This document shows positions 34,582 through 41,975 of a stretch of 64,000 nt of DNA, piece by piece (within the stretch, counting starts at the first letter, position 1; every line of letters starts with the position of its first letter). The position numbers were made by a program, and so were the translations under genes. The notes beneath the pieces are model-generated. The model was given only the letters and a program-made list of their open reading frames with translations. It was not told the DNA's origin and made no database searches. The stretch comes from UBA1731 sp045595285 (GTDB lineage Bacteria; Verrucomicrobiota; Kiritimatiellia; RFP12; UBA1067). Location: NCBI GenBank assembly GCA_045595285.1, contig JAZOAC010000166.1:1-64000 (forward strand). Reading direction: 5' to 3'.

Positions 34582-35949
34582 ATGCGAAGTCTGATCTTTA
34601 CATTGGCAATGGTTGCCGGTGTTGCTTCAAGCGCATTTGCGGCGGCGGGGATGGGATATGTTGTCGAGGTGGACGGACGCCCCGTCGACGTGCTTGAGAT
34701 CCCCAAGCCCGTTCATCATGTGAACGTGCTGAAGGAGAACGCCCAGCCGTATGCCTATGCGCAGTTCGATACCGACAAGGAGGTGACGGTGCGTGTGCGC
34801 ACAGGCGTTGATATCGTCAATGAGCAGACGCTTTTCCTCCCGCTTTCTGCAGGAGTGAAACCGCTTCGGCGCGGTCCCCGCGAGGTGGTGTTCCGCATGA
34901 AACCGGGAATGCGGCTCGTTTTTGAGCCTCAGGGACGTCTGCGGGCGCTCGTCATAGCGGCGAACAGGCCGGAGACCGACATCCCGAACCGCAACGATCC
35001 AAACGTCGTCTGGATCGGCCCGGGGCGGCATCGGCGCAATATCAGACTGACGAGCGGGCAGACGCTCTATCTCGCGCCGGGCGCGATCGTGGAGGGGAAT
35101 CTCCTTGCCGTCGGCACGAACATGGTCATTCGCGGACGCGGACGCTTCGACGGCAGCTGTTGGGGCCATTACAAGGGGCCGGGCTGGAACATGGTGCGGG
35201 TCATGGGGCGCAATATCGTTGTCCGCGATATCGTTTTCGTAAGCGCATGGTCGTGGAATCTCGTCATCGACAAAGCGGAAAACGTCACGGTGGACAATGT
35301 GAAGATTCTAGGCGGGCACGTGCTGAATGACGACGGCATCGATATCTGCCATTCGCGGAATGTCGTTGTGCGCGATTCCTTCATTCGTGCGCAGGACGAT
35401 TGCATCGCGGTGAAGTATTCGGGTGAGAATTTACTTGCGGAGCGATGCGTTCTCTGGACCGATGTCGCGTGTGCCGTACGTATCGGTTTCGAGTGCGTGA
35501 AGGGCAAATCGTTCAGCCGCATCGCCTTTCGCGATATCGATGTCGCCCATCTTTCCGTCGTGAGACGTCCCGCATCGGCCTTCTGGTCGAATTGCGCGGT
35601 TTACGTGGAACCCGGAAACGAAACGACGATGTCGGACATTCTGTTTGACCGTATCCGTTTCGACGCGCCCGAGCGCGGAGACATTCTGCTGAAGGTGCTG
35701 ACCGTCAAAGTCAAGATGGAAAAGTACGAAAAGCACGAAAAGACGGGACGCTTGGACGGGCTCACGTTTCGCGACATCGCGATCCGCAATCCTCCGCCGG
35801 ATTCGATGTATGTGCATATCGAGCAGTTTCCGGGGGATCCCCTCATTGAAAACATCGTCTTTGAGAATGTCGCACCGCACGGGCCGCATACGCTTGTGAA
35901 TGCGAAAGGACCCGTCATGAGAGACAAAGAGAAGGGAGTGTTCAAATGA
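34582..35949 (+). CDS. Secreted GH28-like (polygalacturonase-type) beta-helix hydrolase
   Basis: A 455-residue protein with a signal peptide (RSLIFTLAMVAGVASSAFAA), an N-terminal beta domain and a right-handed beta-helix from about 140. Catalytic-region motifs are HVLNDDGIDICHS (NTD motif as NDD) and RAQDDCIAVK. The usual GHG motif is not obvious (CAVRIGFEC). It is therefore GH28-like but of uncertain specificity. The start at 34582 is taken because the signal peptide begins there and GAGAAAGG lies upstream. Its TGA overlaps the next ATG by four bases, indicating coupling. Confidence 0.82.
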   Translation: MRSLIFTLAMVAGVASSAFAAAGMGYVVEVDGRPVDVLEIPKPVHHVNVLKENAQPYAYAQFDTDKEVTVRVRTGVDIVNEQTLFLPLSAGVKPLRRGPREVVFRMKPGMRLVFEPQGRLRALVIAANRPETDIPNRNDPNVVWIGPGRHRRNIRLTSGQTLYLAPGAIVEGNLLAVGTNMVIRGRGRFDGSCWGHYKGPGWNMVRVMGRNIVVRDIVFVSAWSWNLVIDKAENVTVDNVKILGGHVLNDDGIDICHSRNVVVRDSFIRAQDDCIAVKYSGENLLAERCVLWTDVACAVRIGFECVKGKSFSRIAFRDIDVAHLSVVRRPASAFWSNCAVYVEPGNETTMSDILFDRIRFDAPERGDILLKVLTVKVKMEKYEKHEKTGRLDGLTFRDIAIRNPPPDSMYVHIEQFPGDPLIENIVFENVAPHGPHTLVNAKGPVMRDKEKGVFK

Positions 35950-37061
35950 AGAGAAGAACGTTTTTGACCGGTGCGCTTCTTGCCGCTACCGCTCCGGTGC
36001 CGACGATGTCCGCCGCGCCTGCGCCCGCCAAGAATGGCACGGGTACACAGGCCGACGGGAAGGGGATATTGGCGCTGAATCCGCCGGAGACTGTGCTGCC
36101 GATTCTGCAGAACATGCGCCTTCCGGCAATTCGTGTAAACAAAAAAGGACATCCGATTCCGCAGGAGCCGCCGTTGACGCTGTTGCACTTCGCCGATATC
36201 CACAACGACGCGGTCAATCTCAGGCGTGTGATGGCGTTTTACAACCATTATCGCCGTTATTTCGACGACGCGCTCGTGACCGGTGATATCGCCGGCGGGA
36301 CCTGGAGAGAATATTCGCCGGAGATGGACGCGGCGGAAGGCTTCTCCAAAGTTCTCAAGACGCTCGGCAACCACGACAATTTCCGCTGGAATCCGTCAAC
36401 GATGTGGGCTCCGGCCAAAGCGTGTTATGAACGATATTTCAAAGGTATAGAGAGTTGGGGTGTCGTGCAGCCCGGCGGAAGCAATCCTGACGGGCTCTGT
36501 TACTGGTACAAGGATTATCCGAAAAGCCGTGTCCGTCTCGTCGGCCTCGACTGCATGCATTACGATGCGGCCCAGAACAGCTGGTTTGCCGCGGTCTTGG
36601 CCGATGCGCGCGGAAAAGGGCTTGCGGTCGTCGCGGCGCAGCATTATCCGCCGATGGGGAAAAAGGATGTCACCGGATTTCCGGGATGCGCGTTCGACAG
36701 CCTTCAGCGCGAAAGTCTCGGCGCGGGGCTGCCGAAGGCGGTGAAGGAGGTGGATCTCTTTCAGAAGGCGGGCGGCGAATTCGTCTGTTGGCTCGGTGGG
36801 CACACGCATACGGATTTCTGCGGAACGGTCAACGGCACCGGACAGATGTTCATCTGTGTCGGGATCGCGAAGAATATGGAGCTTTGGTGCGATTCCCGTC
36901 GCGTGACGGGGGAAAAGAGCCAGGATCTCTTCAACGCCGTATCGATCGACACTTGCCGCCGTCATGTGCGGGTTCTGCGCATCGGCGCGGAGTGGAACCG
37001 TTTTCTCCAGCATCGCGTGACGATGTGTCTCGACTACGAAAACCGGGTTCAGCTGACCTGA
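35946..37061 (+). CDS. Exported calcineurin-like metallophosphoesterase
   Basis: A 371-residue protein with a twin-arginine-like leader (MKRRTFLTGALLAATAP). The metal-binding blocks of the superfamily are all present in order: FADIHND, TGDIAGG, LGNHDN, AAQHYPP and GGHTHTD. It hydrolyses a phosphoester outside the cytoplasm, perhaps phosphate groups on a polysaccharide or nucleotide. It is translationally coupled to the GH28-like gene upstream, and a second GH28-like gene follows after 56 bases. Confidence 0.88.
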   Translation: MKRRTFLTGALLAATAPVPTMSAAPAPAKNGTGTQADGKGILALNPPETVLPILQNMRLPAIRVNKKGHPIPQEPPLTLLHFADIHNDAVNLRRVMAFYNHYRRYFDDALVTGDIAGGTWREYSPEMDAAEGFSKVLKTLGNHDNFRWNPSTMWAPAKACYERYFKGIESWGVVQPGGSNPDGLCYWYKDYPKSRVRLVGLDCMHYDAAQNSWFAAVLADARGKGLAVVAAQHYPPMGKKDVTGFPGCAFDSLQRESLGAGLPKAVKEVDLFQKAGGEFVCWLGGHTHTDFCGTVNGTGQMFICVGIAKNMELWCDSRRVTGEKSQDLFNAVSIDTCRRHVRVLRIGAEWNRFLQHRVTMCLDYENRVQLT

Positions 37062-37117
37062 TCGAAGACGGAACCGTAAAAATGAAATCCGTCCTTATGA
37101 CAAATAAAGGAATAGAC

Positions 37118-38401
37118 ATGAAAACGATACGGCAGTTGATGAACTTTATTCTGGTTTCCGTTCTTGTCGTCGGTACCGGGCGGGCTTTTGCCGCGTTTGA
37201 CCCGTCGGCTGTCCGGTATGGCGGGAATGTGCGCGACTTCGGTGCGGTCGGCGACGGCGTAACCGACGATACGGAGGCTGTCCAGAAAGCGATCGATGCC
37301 GGCGGAGTCGTCCGGTTCCCGGAGGGTGTCTATCTGATTTCGCCGATCTATCTGAAAACGAACGGAGGCCTCGATCTGGATACCCGTGCGGTCATTCGCT
37401 TTCAACCGGACCGCTCGAAATGGAAAATCCGCGCGGGAAGCGACAAACCGGACGGTTTTGCCAATGTTCATCTCGTCAATGTGATCGGACAGACGAACGT
37501 GTTCATCCGCGGCGGGGCTATAGACGGAAATTTCCGCCGTTTTTATAAGCGAGTCTACCTCTATGCGTGCAGCGGACGGCGTTTCATGACGCCGGCGAAG
37601 AAAAAAGGCGATCCGGCGCAGCTTGTCTGGTTTCATGAGACGAACGATATTCTTCTGCAGGACGTGCGCATTTTTGACGCGCCGTTCTGGGCGCTGTGGC
37701 TGCACGGCTGCGAGAATGCGGTTTTGCGCGATCTTGTCGTCGAAGGTTCGGACGAGATATGCAACACCGACGGCATCGACATCGACTGCTGCCGCCGCGT
37801 GAGGATGACGCGCTGCAAGGTGCGCGCGGGCGACGACGCGCTGGCCGTGCGCGGGGCGATCGGCGGTCTGTCGCGCCCGATGCCGTGCGAAGATGTCGTT
37901 GTTGAAGATTGCGATCTCGCAAGTCACTATGCCCACGCCCTGCGTGTCGGCGTCGGTTCCGGGGAAATCCGCAACTGCCGTTTTTCAAAAATCCGCATGG
38001 AAGATACGCGCGGGGGCATCTGGGTGTGTTCGAAGTTCAAGGGAGGAAACGGCGCGGCGATCCATGACATCGCGTTCGACGATATCGTGATGGATGCGGT
38101 GTGCGGCATCTATGTGCGCCATGACTACTATCTGGTGAAAAAGACGGAACCGTTCCGCGGAGTACTCGGGGATATCCGTTTTTCAAACGTGCGCGGAACG
38201 TCCATGTTGCAGAACTCCGTTGTCGGCAACGGCGTTGCGGAGATGAAGAATATTGTTTTCACGAACTGCGATGTGAAAGTCGCCACCCCGCGCGGACTTC
38301 CGCCGGGCGATCGCGAATTCTTCTCGCTGGGCCCGGAGATCAAAGGCCAATGGTATGTGCGCAACGCCGATGTGTCCGGGATTTCTCCGTGCGCCGATTG
38401 A
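37118..38401 (+). CDS. Secreted GH28 polygalacturonase-like enzyme
   Basis: A 427-residue protein: signal peptide (LMNFILVSVLVVGTGRAFA), then NVRDFGAVGDGVTDDTEAVQ, the standard start of a pectate-lyase/GH28 beta-helix. Catalytic motifs are ICNTDGIDID (NTD), RAGDDALAV (DD) and SHYAHALRVG (in place of GHG), followed by IRMEDTRGG (in place of RIK). It probably hydrolyses galacturonan or a related uronate polymer. AAAGGA before the ATG at 37118 fixes the start. It is the last gene of the AraR-like operon. Confidence 0.85.
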   Translation: MKTIRQLMNFILVSVLVVGTGRAFAAFDPSAVRYGGNVRDFGAVGDGVTDDTEAVQKAIDAGGVVRFPEGVYLISPIYLKTNGGLDLDTRAVIRFQPDRSKWKIRAGSDKPDGFANVHLVNVIGQTNVFIRGGAIDGNFRRFYKRVYLYACSGRRFMTPAKKKGDPAQLVWFHETNDILLQDVRIFDAPFWALWLHGCENAVLRDLVVEGSDEICNTDGIDIDCCRRVRMTRCKVRAGDDALAVRGAIGGLSRPMPCEDVVVEDCDLASHYAHALRVGVGSGEIRNCRFSKIRMEDTRGGIWVCSKFKGGNGAAIHDIAFDDIVMDAVCGIYVRHDYYLVKKTEPFRGVLGDIRFSNVRGTSMLQNSVVGNGVAEMKNIVFTNCDVKVATPRGLPPGDREFFSLGPEIKGQWYVRNADVSGISPCAD

Positions 38402-38661
38402 CGGAGAGGTCTGCCCGTTGTGGCGGATGTGCGGGCTGAGAATCCATGGGGCAATCCATGGGGCCACACCCCAAAAACCATGCTCAAAAACTTCATTTAG
38501 CATTCAATTATTTTGAGTTATCTCAAATGAGCAGAATTTGAATCTTAAGAAAATCTTAAGATTCGCTTAAGGTTCGCTTAAGATTTCTTTCTCTTTTTTA
38601 TGTCACAATATTACCCGCCAGGAGGGATTGGCCTCTTGGGATCAAATAAAGGAGTAATATT
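38402..38661. promoter_or_regulatory. Region with four CTTAAG motifs at exact 11-bp spacing upstream of the transposase
   Basis: CTTAAG at 38544, 38555, 38566 and 38577, each exactly 11 bases apart, i.e. on one face of the helix. The first 90 bases hold a short direct repeat ATCCATGGGGC (about 38441 and 38454). AGGAG before 38662 is the transposase ribosome site. No gene is seen here. Confidence 0.6.
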
Positions 38662-39035
38662 ATGGCAAGACCACTTAGAATAAAGAAAGATTCAGATGCA
38701 CACTATCATCTCATGTCACGCACCAACAATAAACGTTTCCTCTTTCGCGATGGGGCGTTGAAGACGGAACTCGTTTCCGCCTTGCGCCGGACGGCGGAGT
38801 TCTGCGGCGTTCATATCAAAGCATATACCGCGATGGACAACCATTTTCATATTGTCGTTAAGGTGACTAAACCGGAAGAACCTGTCTGTGCATCTGAACT
38901 TATCCGACGAGTAGGTGTTTTGAAGGGTGAACGGGCAATGCGTCTCCTGTCAGAGCATTGGGATGAACTTTCAAGTTCCGGCTTTGAAGCTACACTTAAG
39001 GCAGAACAAGATCGTCTTCGCGTGCGGATGCATCG
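38662..39035 (+). pseudogene. Truncated REP-associated tyrosine transposase (Y1/HUH, RAYT type)
   Basis: The frame starts MARPLRIKKDSDAHYHLMSR and contains the HUH metal motif DNHFHIVVKV, typical of TnpA_REP-like Y1 transposases. After about 125 residues (ATLKAEQDRLRVRMH) similarity ends, and the downstream DNA belongs in another frame to a beta-galactosidase. The C-terminal part with the catalytic Tyr is missing, so it should be inactive. Relatives mobilise or maintain REP palindromes; REP-like elements occur in this window at 53094, 53878 and 55434. Confidence 0.75.
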
Positions 39036-39743
39036 CGCTTCAGGATCAATCTCTGGCGCGCCCCCACCGACAACGACCGCGGCTGGAAGATGCTCGAGGT
39101 GTGCAAAGTCTGGAAGGTTGCGACCGAATCAGGCAGATTGCCGAAGGGCGTCGAGAGCGATCTCAAGGCTACGAAACTGGCGGACGGTTCGGTGTTCGTC
39201 GTTTGGACCCTCACCGTTCCCGAGGGACTGCCCCCGATTCCGCGTGTTGGGCTTACTTTCACCGTGCCGAAAGGTGCGGCGGATGTGTCCTGGTACGGGC
39301 TTGGTCCATGGGAGAACTATTTCGATCGCTCAACGGCGGCGATTCTCGGCGTTTATCAGGCGGGAATCGGTCTCGTGAGCGGTATCGCCGATGCCGGAAC
39401 GGGAACAATCGCCTATTCTGAAAATCGTCTTAATCCCGACAATTACATAGAGCCCGGCGAACAGGGGTATCGCACGGACGTACGTTGGCTTCAGATCGGT
39501 GGCGTCGGGATAAGAGCGGGCAATGCTCCGTTCGGATTCAATGTCTGGCCGTATTCCCAGAATGCATTGGAAGCGGCGCGCCACCAGTGGGATCTTAAGG
39601 AAGATGATGAATTAACTGTAAACATCGACGCGGTGCAGATGGGCGTCGGCGGAGACGACAGCTGGGGTGCGCGTCCTCATGCTCCGTATATGCCCGGAGC
39701 CGGCGTGTACCGCCTCCAGTTCATTGTAGCAGGGCTTGATTGA
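39036..39743 (+). pseudogene. 3' remnant of a GH2 beta-galactosidase (small-chain domain)
   Basis: In the frame of 39036 the DNA reads FRINLWRAPTDNDRGWKM, the hallmark opening of the beta-galactosidase small-chain domain, and continues through GLGPWENYFDRS and GYRTDVRWLQIGG to FNVWPYSQNALEAARHQWDL and a normal C-terminus. About 230 codons remain; the catalytic two-thirds is absent and no promoter precedes it. It abuts the truncated transposase at about 39020-39045, so both were probably cut by one deletion. Confidence 0.82.
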
Positions 39744-39879
39744 TGCATCCGTGTTGATTACAAGATTAAATGGGGAGCTTCCTCGCCTCTGTCCACTTGC
39801 TTCTGCAATCGTCCCATGCCTAGGTTCACTTATGCAGGGTATTGCTCAAAGTGGTGGGATTTGGTAAACTCTTGCGCAT

Positions 39880-40122
39880 ATGAAATTGAAGAAACCAGAG
39901 GCGGCTTTGTCCGCTGAAGAGATGACGCCTGTTTCAGGTGGAGCCACAATCGCAGCGCGTTTTCAGCTTGATGTGGATCCGCGTGCGGCGAAGAATGGAC
40001 CTGCCGGCGTAGGCAAGACGTCTACGCTTGTTGCGCTTATTGCGGCACTTGTCGCTTTGGGCCTTGTTGGTTTTGCCGCGTGGATGATGTATTCCGATTG
40101 GGCTGTGGCCGCAGTCTCTTGA
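39880..40122 (+). CDS. Small single-pass membrane protein, unknown function
   Basis: An 80-residue protein with a hydrophilic N-terminal half (KLKKPEAALSAEEMTPVSGG) and one membrane helix near 49-70 (TLVALIAALVALGLVGFAAW). The segment GPAGVGKT looks like a Walker A loop but there is no room for a nucleotide fold. The -10 TAAACT (39865-39870, preceded by TTGG) ends nine bases before the ATG and no ribosome site exists, so a near-leaderless start is likely. It is first gene of a unit with nadC, 15 bases downstream. Confidence 0.65.
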   Translation: MKLKKPEAALSAEEMTPVSGGATIAARFQLDVDPRAAKNGPAGVGKTSTLVALIAALVALGLVGFAAWMMYSDWAVAAVS

Positions 40123-40137
40123 CGAGGTAGGTTCCAC

Positions 40138-41031
40138 ATGAAATGGGATGTCATGAAGTCTCCGCGCGCACGCGCGGCTGTCCGTCTTGCTTTGGACGAA
40201 GATCTTGCGAGCGTGGAGCGGGTCAAGTCGTCGCCATGGTGCGACGCCACTTCCGTTGCGCTTGTCGACCCAAAGGCTGTCGCTGAAGGTGAGATATACG
40301 CCAAGGGTAAGGGCTGCGTCGTGGCAGGAGCCACGGTGGCCCGTGCCGTTTTCAAGGCGGTCGATCCCAAGATTACGGTGAAGATCCTGAAAGAGGACGG
40401 CTCAGTGGTCAAGCCCGGCGAGCCGATTCTTGTGTTTAGGGGTAAGGCGAGATCGATCCTGGCGGCAGAACGCACGGCTCTAAACTTTATGCAGCGCATG
40501 TGTGCCACAGCGACGCTTGCCAAGGCGTTTACGGATGCAGTCAAGCGCTACGGCACCTTCATCCTCGATACGCGCAAAACGACACCCGGTCTTAGGGTGT
40601 TCGAGAAATATGCTGTGACCTGCGGCGGCGGAACGAACCACCGTATGGGCATGTATGATCGTGTGCTGATGAAGGACAACCACCGCCGACTCTGGAAGGG
40701 CGGCGATCCTGATGAACTCGATCAGGCCGTCACTGCGGCGCGCAAACGGTTTCCGAAGCTTGAGGTCGAGGTTGAGGTCGAGTCTCTCCGCGAATGCGCG
40801 AGCGCCCTCAAGGCAAAGCCCGAGTGGATCATGCTCGACAACATGTCCATAGCTGACATGAAAAAGTGCGTCAAGATGTGCGAGGGCATTTCCAAGACGG
40901 AGGCGTCCGGCGGCATTACGCTTGAACGTGCGAAAGAGGTCGCTGCCACAGGGGTGACAGCAATTTCGCTTGGATGCCTTACGCATTCTGCCGGATCTGT
41001 CGATCTTTCGCTAGAATGGAAAAGCGTCTGA
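40138..41031 (+). CDS. nadC: Nicotinate-nucleotide pyrophosphorylase (quinolinate phosphoribosyltransferase)
   Basis: A 297-residue enzyme converting quinolinate and PRPP to nicotinate mononucleotide, CO2 and pyrophosphate in NAD synthesis. Signatures: AERTALNFMQRMCATATL, DTRKTTPGLRVFEKYAV, GGGTNHRMGMYDRVLMKDNH and LDNMSIADMKKCV. The length is normal. nadA and nadB are not nearby. It follows the 80-residue membrane protein gene with a good ribosome site (GAGGTAGG) and overlaps the HAD gene by 16 bases. Confidence 0.96.
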   Translation: MKWDVMKSPRARAAVRLALDEDLASVERVKSSPWCDATSVALVDPKAVAEGEIYAKGKGCVVAGATVARAVFKAVDPKITVKILKEDGSVVKPGEPILVFRGKARSILAAERTALNFMQRMCATATLAKAFTDAVKRYGTFILDTRKTTPGLRVFEKYAVTCGGGTNHRMGMYDRVLMKDNHRRLWKGGDPDELDQAVTAARKRFPKLEVEVEVESLRECASALKAKPEWIMLDNMSIADMKKCVKMCEGISKTEASGGITLERAKEVAATGVTAISLGCLTHSAGSVDLSLEWKSV

Positions 41032-41660
41032 TCTGGGACTGGAACGGGACGCTTCTCGATGACGTTTCCGCCGCGGTGAACGCACTGAACCGCATGCTTG
41101 TGTCGCGTGGTGCGTCTCCCATAACCGTCGACCATTACCGGCGGCGGTTTGGTTTTCCCGTAAGACCGTTCTACGCGGAGCTTGGCGTTGATCTCGACAG
41201 GTGGGATTGGGACGAGATTTGCGAGGATTTCCATTCTTATGTAGCGATGGAACCGCAGACTGTGCGTATCGACGCCAAGGCCGCGCTTGAAACTGCGCGG
41301 GATATGGGTTTTCGCCAGTGTGTGCTTTCTGCGCTTCGTCAGGATATGCTTGAAGATGCACTTGAACGGAATGGGTTGTGCGGATTCTTCGACCTTGTTT
41401 ATGGAGTGGACAATCTGGACGGTGCATCAAAACTCCAGCGGGGGCGAGAACTTGTCGCAGCGATAGAGACTGACATGGGGAATGTCACTCTCATCGGCGA
41501 CACGTTGCACGATGCCGAAGTAGCGAAGTCACTTGGCGTCGGGTGCGTGCTCGTTTCTTGTGGACATCAAACCGCCGAGCGTCTTTTCGTCACAGGCTGC
41601 AAGGTTGTTCCGTCTTTGATGGATGCGGTGAACAGTGCCGCGGACAACGAGTTGGCGTAG
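41016..41660 (+). CDS. HAD-superfamily hydrolase, phosphoglycolate phosphatase-like
   Basis: A 214-residue phosphatase. Motif I is LIWDWNGTLLDDV with the nucleophile Asp, motif II lies near CVLSALRQ, and the acidic motif IV is TLIGDTLHDAEVA. A helical cap lies between. The start at 41016 matches motif I position and overlaps nadC. The substrate is unknown; metabolite repair of phosphoglycolate or a nucleotide monophosphate is typical. Confidence 0.85.
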   Translation: MEKRLIWDWNGTLLDDVSAAVNALNRMLVSRGASPITVDHYRRRFGFPVRPFYAELGVDLDRWDWDEICEDFHSYVAMEPQTVRIDAKAALETARDMGFRQCVLSALRQDMLEDALERNGLCGFFDLVYGVDNLDGASKLQRGRELVAAIETDMGNVTLIGDTLHDAEVAKSLGVGCVLVSCGHQTAERLFVTGCKVVPSLMDAVNSAADNELA

Positions 41661-41760
41661 AAGAGGGCGTTGCAGAATTCCGCATTGAAGAGGTGATTTT
41701 ATGCAAATAACGTCAGATCCCGCGATACAAATTGCCATAACCACTTGACAAAAAAAAATC

Positions 41761-41789
41761 TTGTGGTCGAAAATGCGATGTGGTATCAT
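41761..41789 (+). promoter_or_regulatory. Promoter of the leucine operon
   Basis: TTGTGG (41761-41766), a 17-base spacer and TATCAT (41784-41789), with TGTGG directly before the -10 as in other promoters here. Transcription would start near 41796, giving a 20-base leader before the leader-peptide ATG. A TTGACA further up (41745) is too far to be the -35. Confidence 0.6.
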
Positions 41790-41817
41790 TTGCGCCGTTT
41801 TTGAGGAAAACAGAATC

Positions 41818-41892
41818 ATGAATCTCATGCTTAGCCTTACGCTTGCCCTTAACCTTGGCCTTACGGTCCGGGGCGGTGTCGCGTGCGCTTAA
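41818..41892 (+). CDS. leuL: Leucine-rich leader peptide of the leu operon
   Basis: A 24-codon frame reading MNLMLSLTLALNLGLTVRGG then VACA. Leucine occupies every second position from 3 to 15, seven residues encoded by CTC and six CTT. It precedes a terminator hairpin and leuA, so it is an attenuation leader: ribosome stalling at Leu codons when leucyl-tRNA is scarce would free the mRNA for the antiterminator. The last Arg-Gly codons (CGGGGC, 41869-41874) are part of that alternative pairing. GAGGAAAA precedes the ATG. Confidence 0.85.
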   Translation: MNLMLSLTLALNLGLTVRGGVACA

Positions 41893-41926
41893 GCAGAAGA
41901 TGAGATGATGCAAGCAAACGGCCCCG
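41869..41926 (+). promoter_or_regulatory. Candidate antiterminator pairing of the leu attenuator
   Basis: CGGGGC at 41869-41874 is exactly complementary to GCCCCG at 41921-41926. Pairing would use up the left arm of the terminator stem and permit transcription into leuA when the ribosome stalls upstream on Leu codons. Confidence 0.5.
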
Positions 41927-41950
41927 CTCGGATGAGCGAGGCCGTTTTTG
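41916..41950 (+). terminator. Attenuator terminator before leuA
   Basis: AAACGGCC pairs with GGCCGTTT and GCTC with GAGC across a four-base loop, with a small internal mismatch (CC against GA), directly followed by a T run. It ends 26 bases upstream of the leuA start. Confidence 0.85.
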
Positions 41951-41975
41951 TTTTCCGGAAGAGAAAGGAAAAGAT

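Noticed and set aside
39997..40020. Walker A-like GPAGVGKT in the 80-residue membrane protein
   Set aside because: No nucleotide-binding fold can be formed in the remaining sequence; probably coincidence.
40126..40144. parS-like GGTTCCACATGAAATG at the nadC start
   Set aside because: Only about 12 of 16 positions fit, symmetry is lost, and it is explained by the ribosome site plus start codon.
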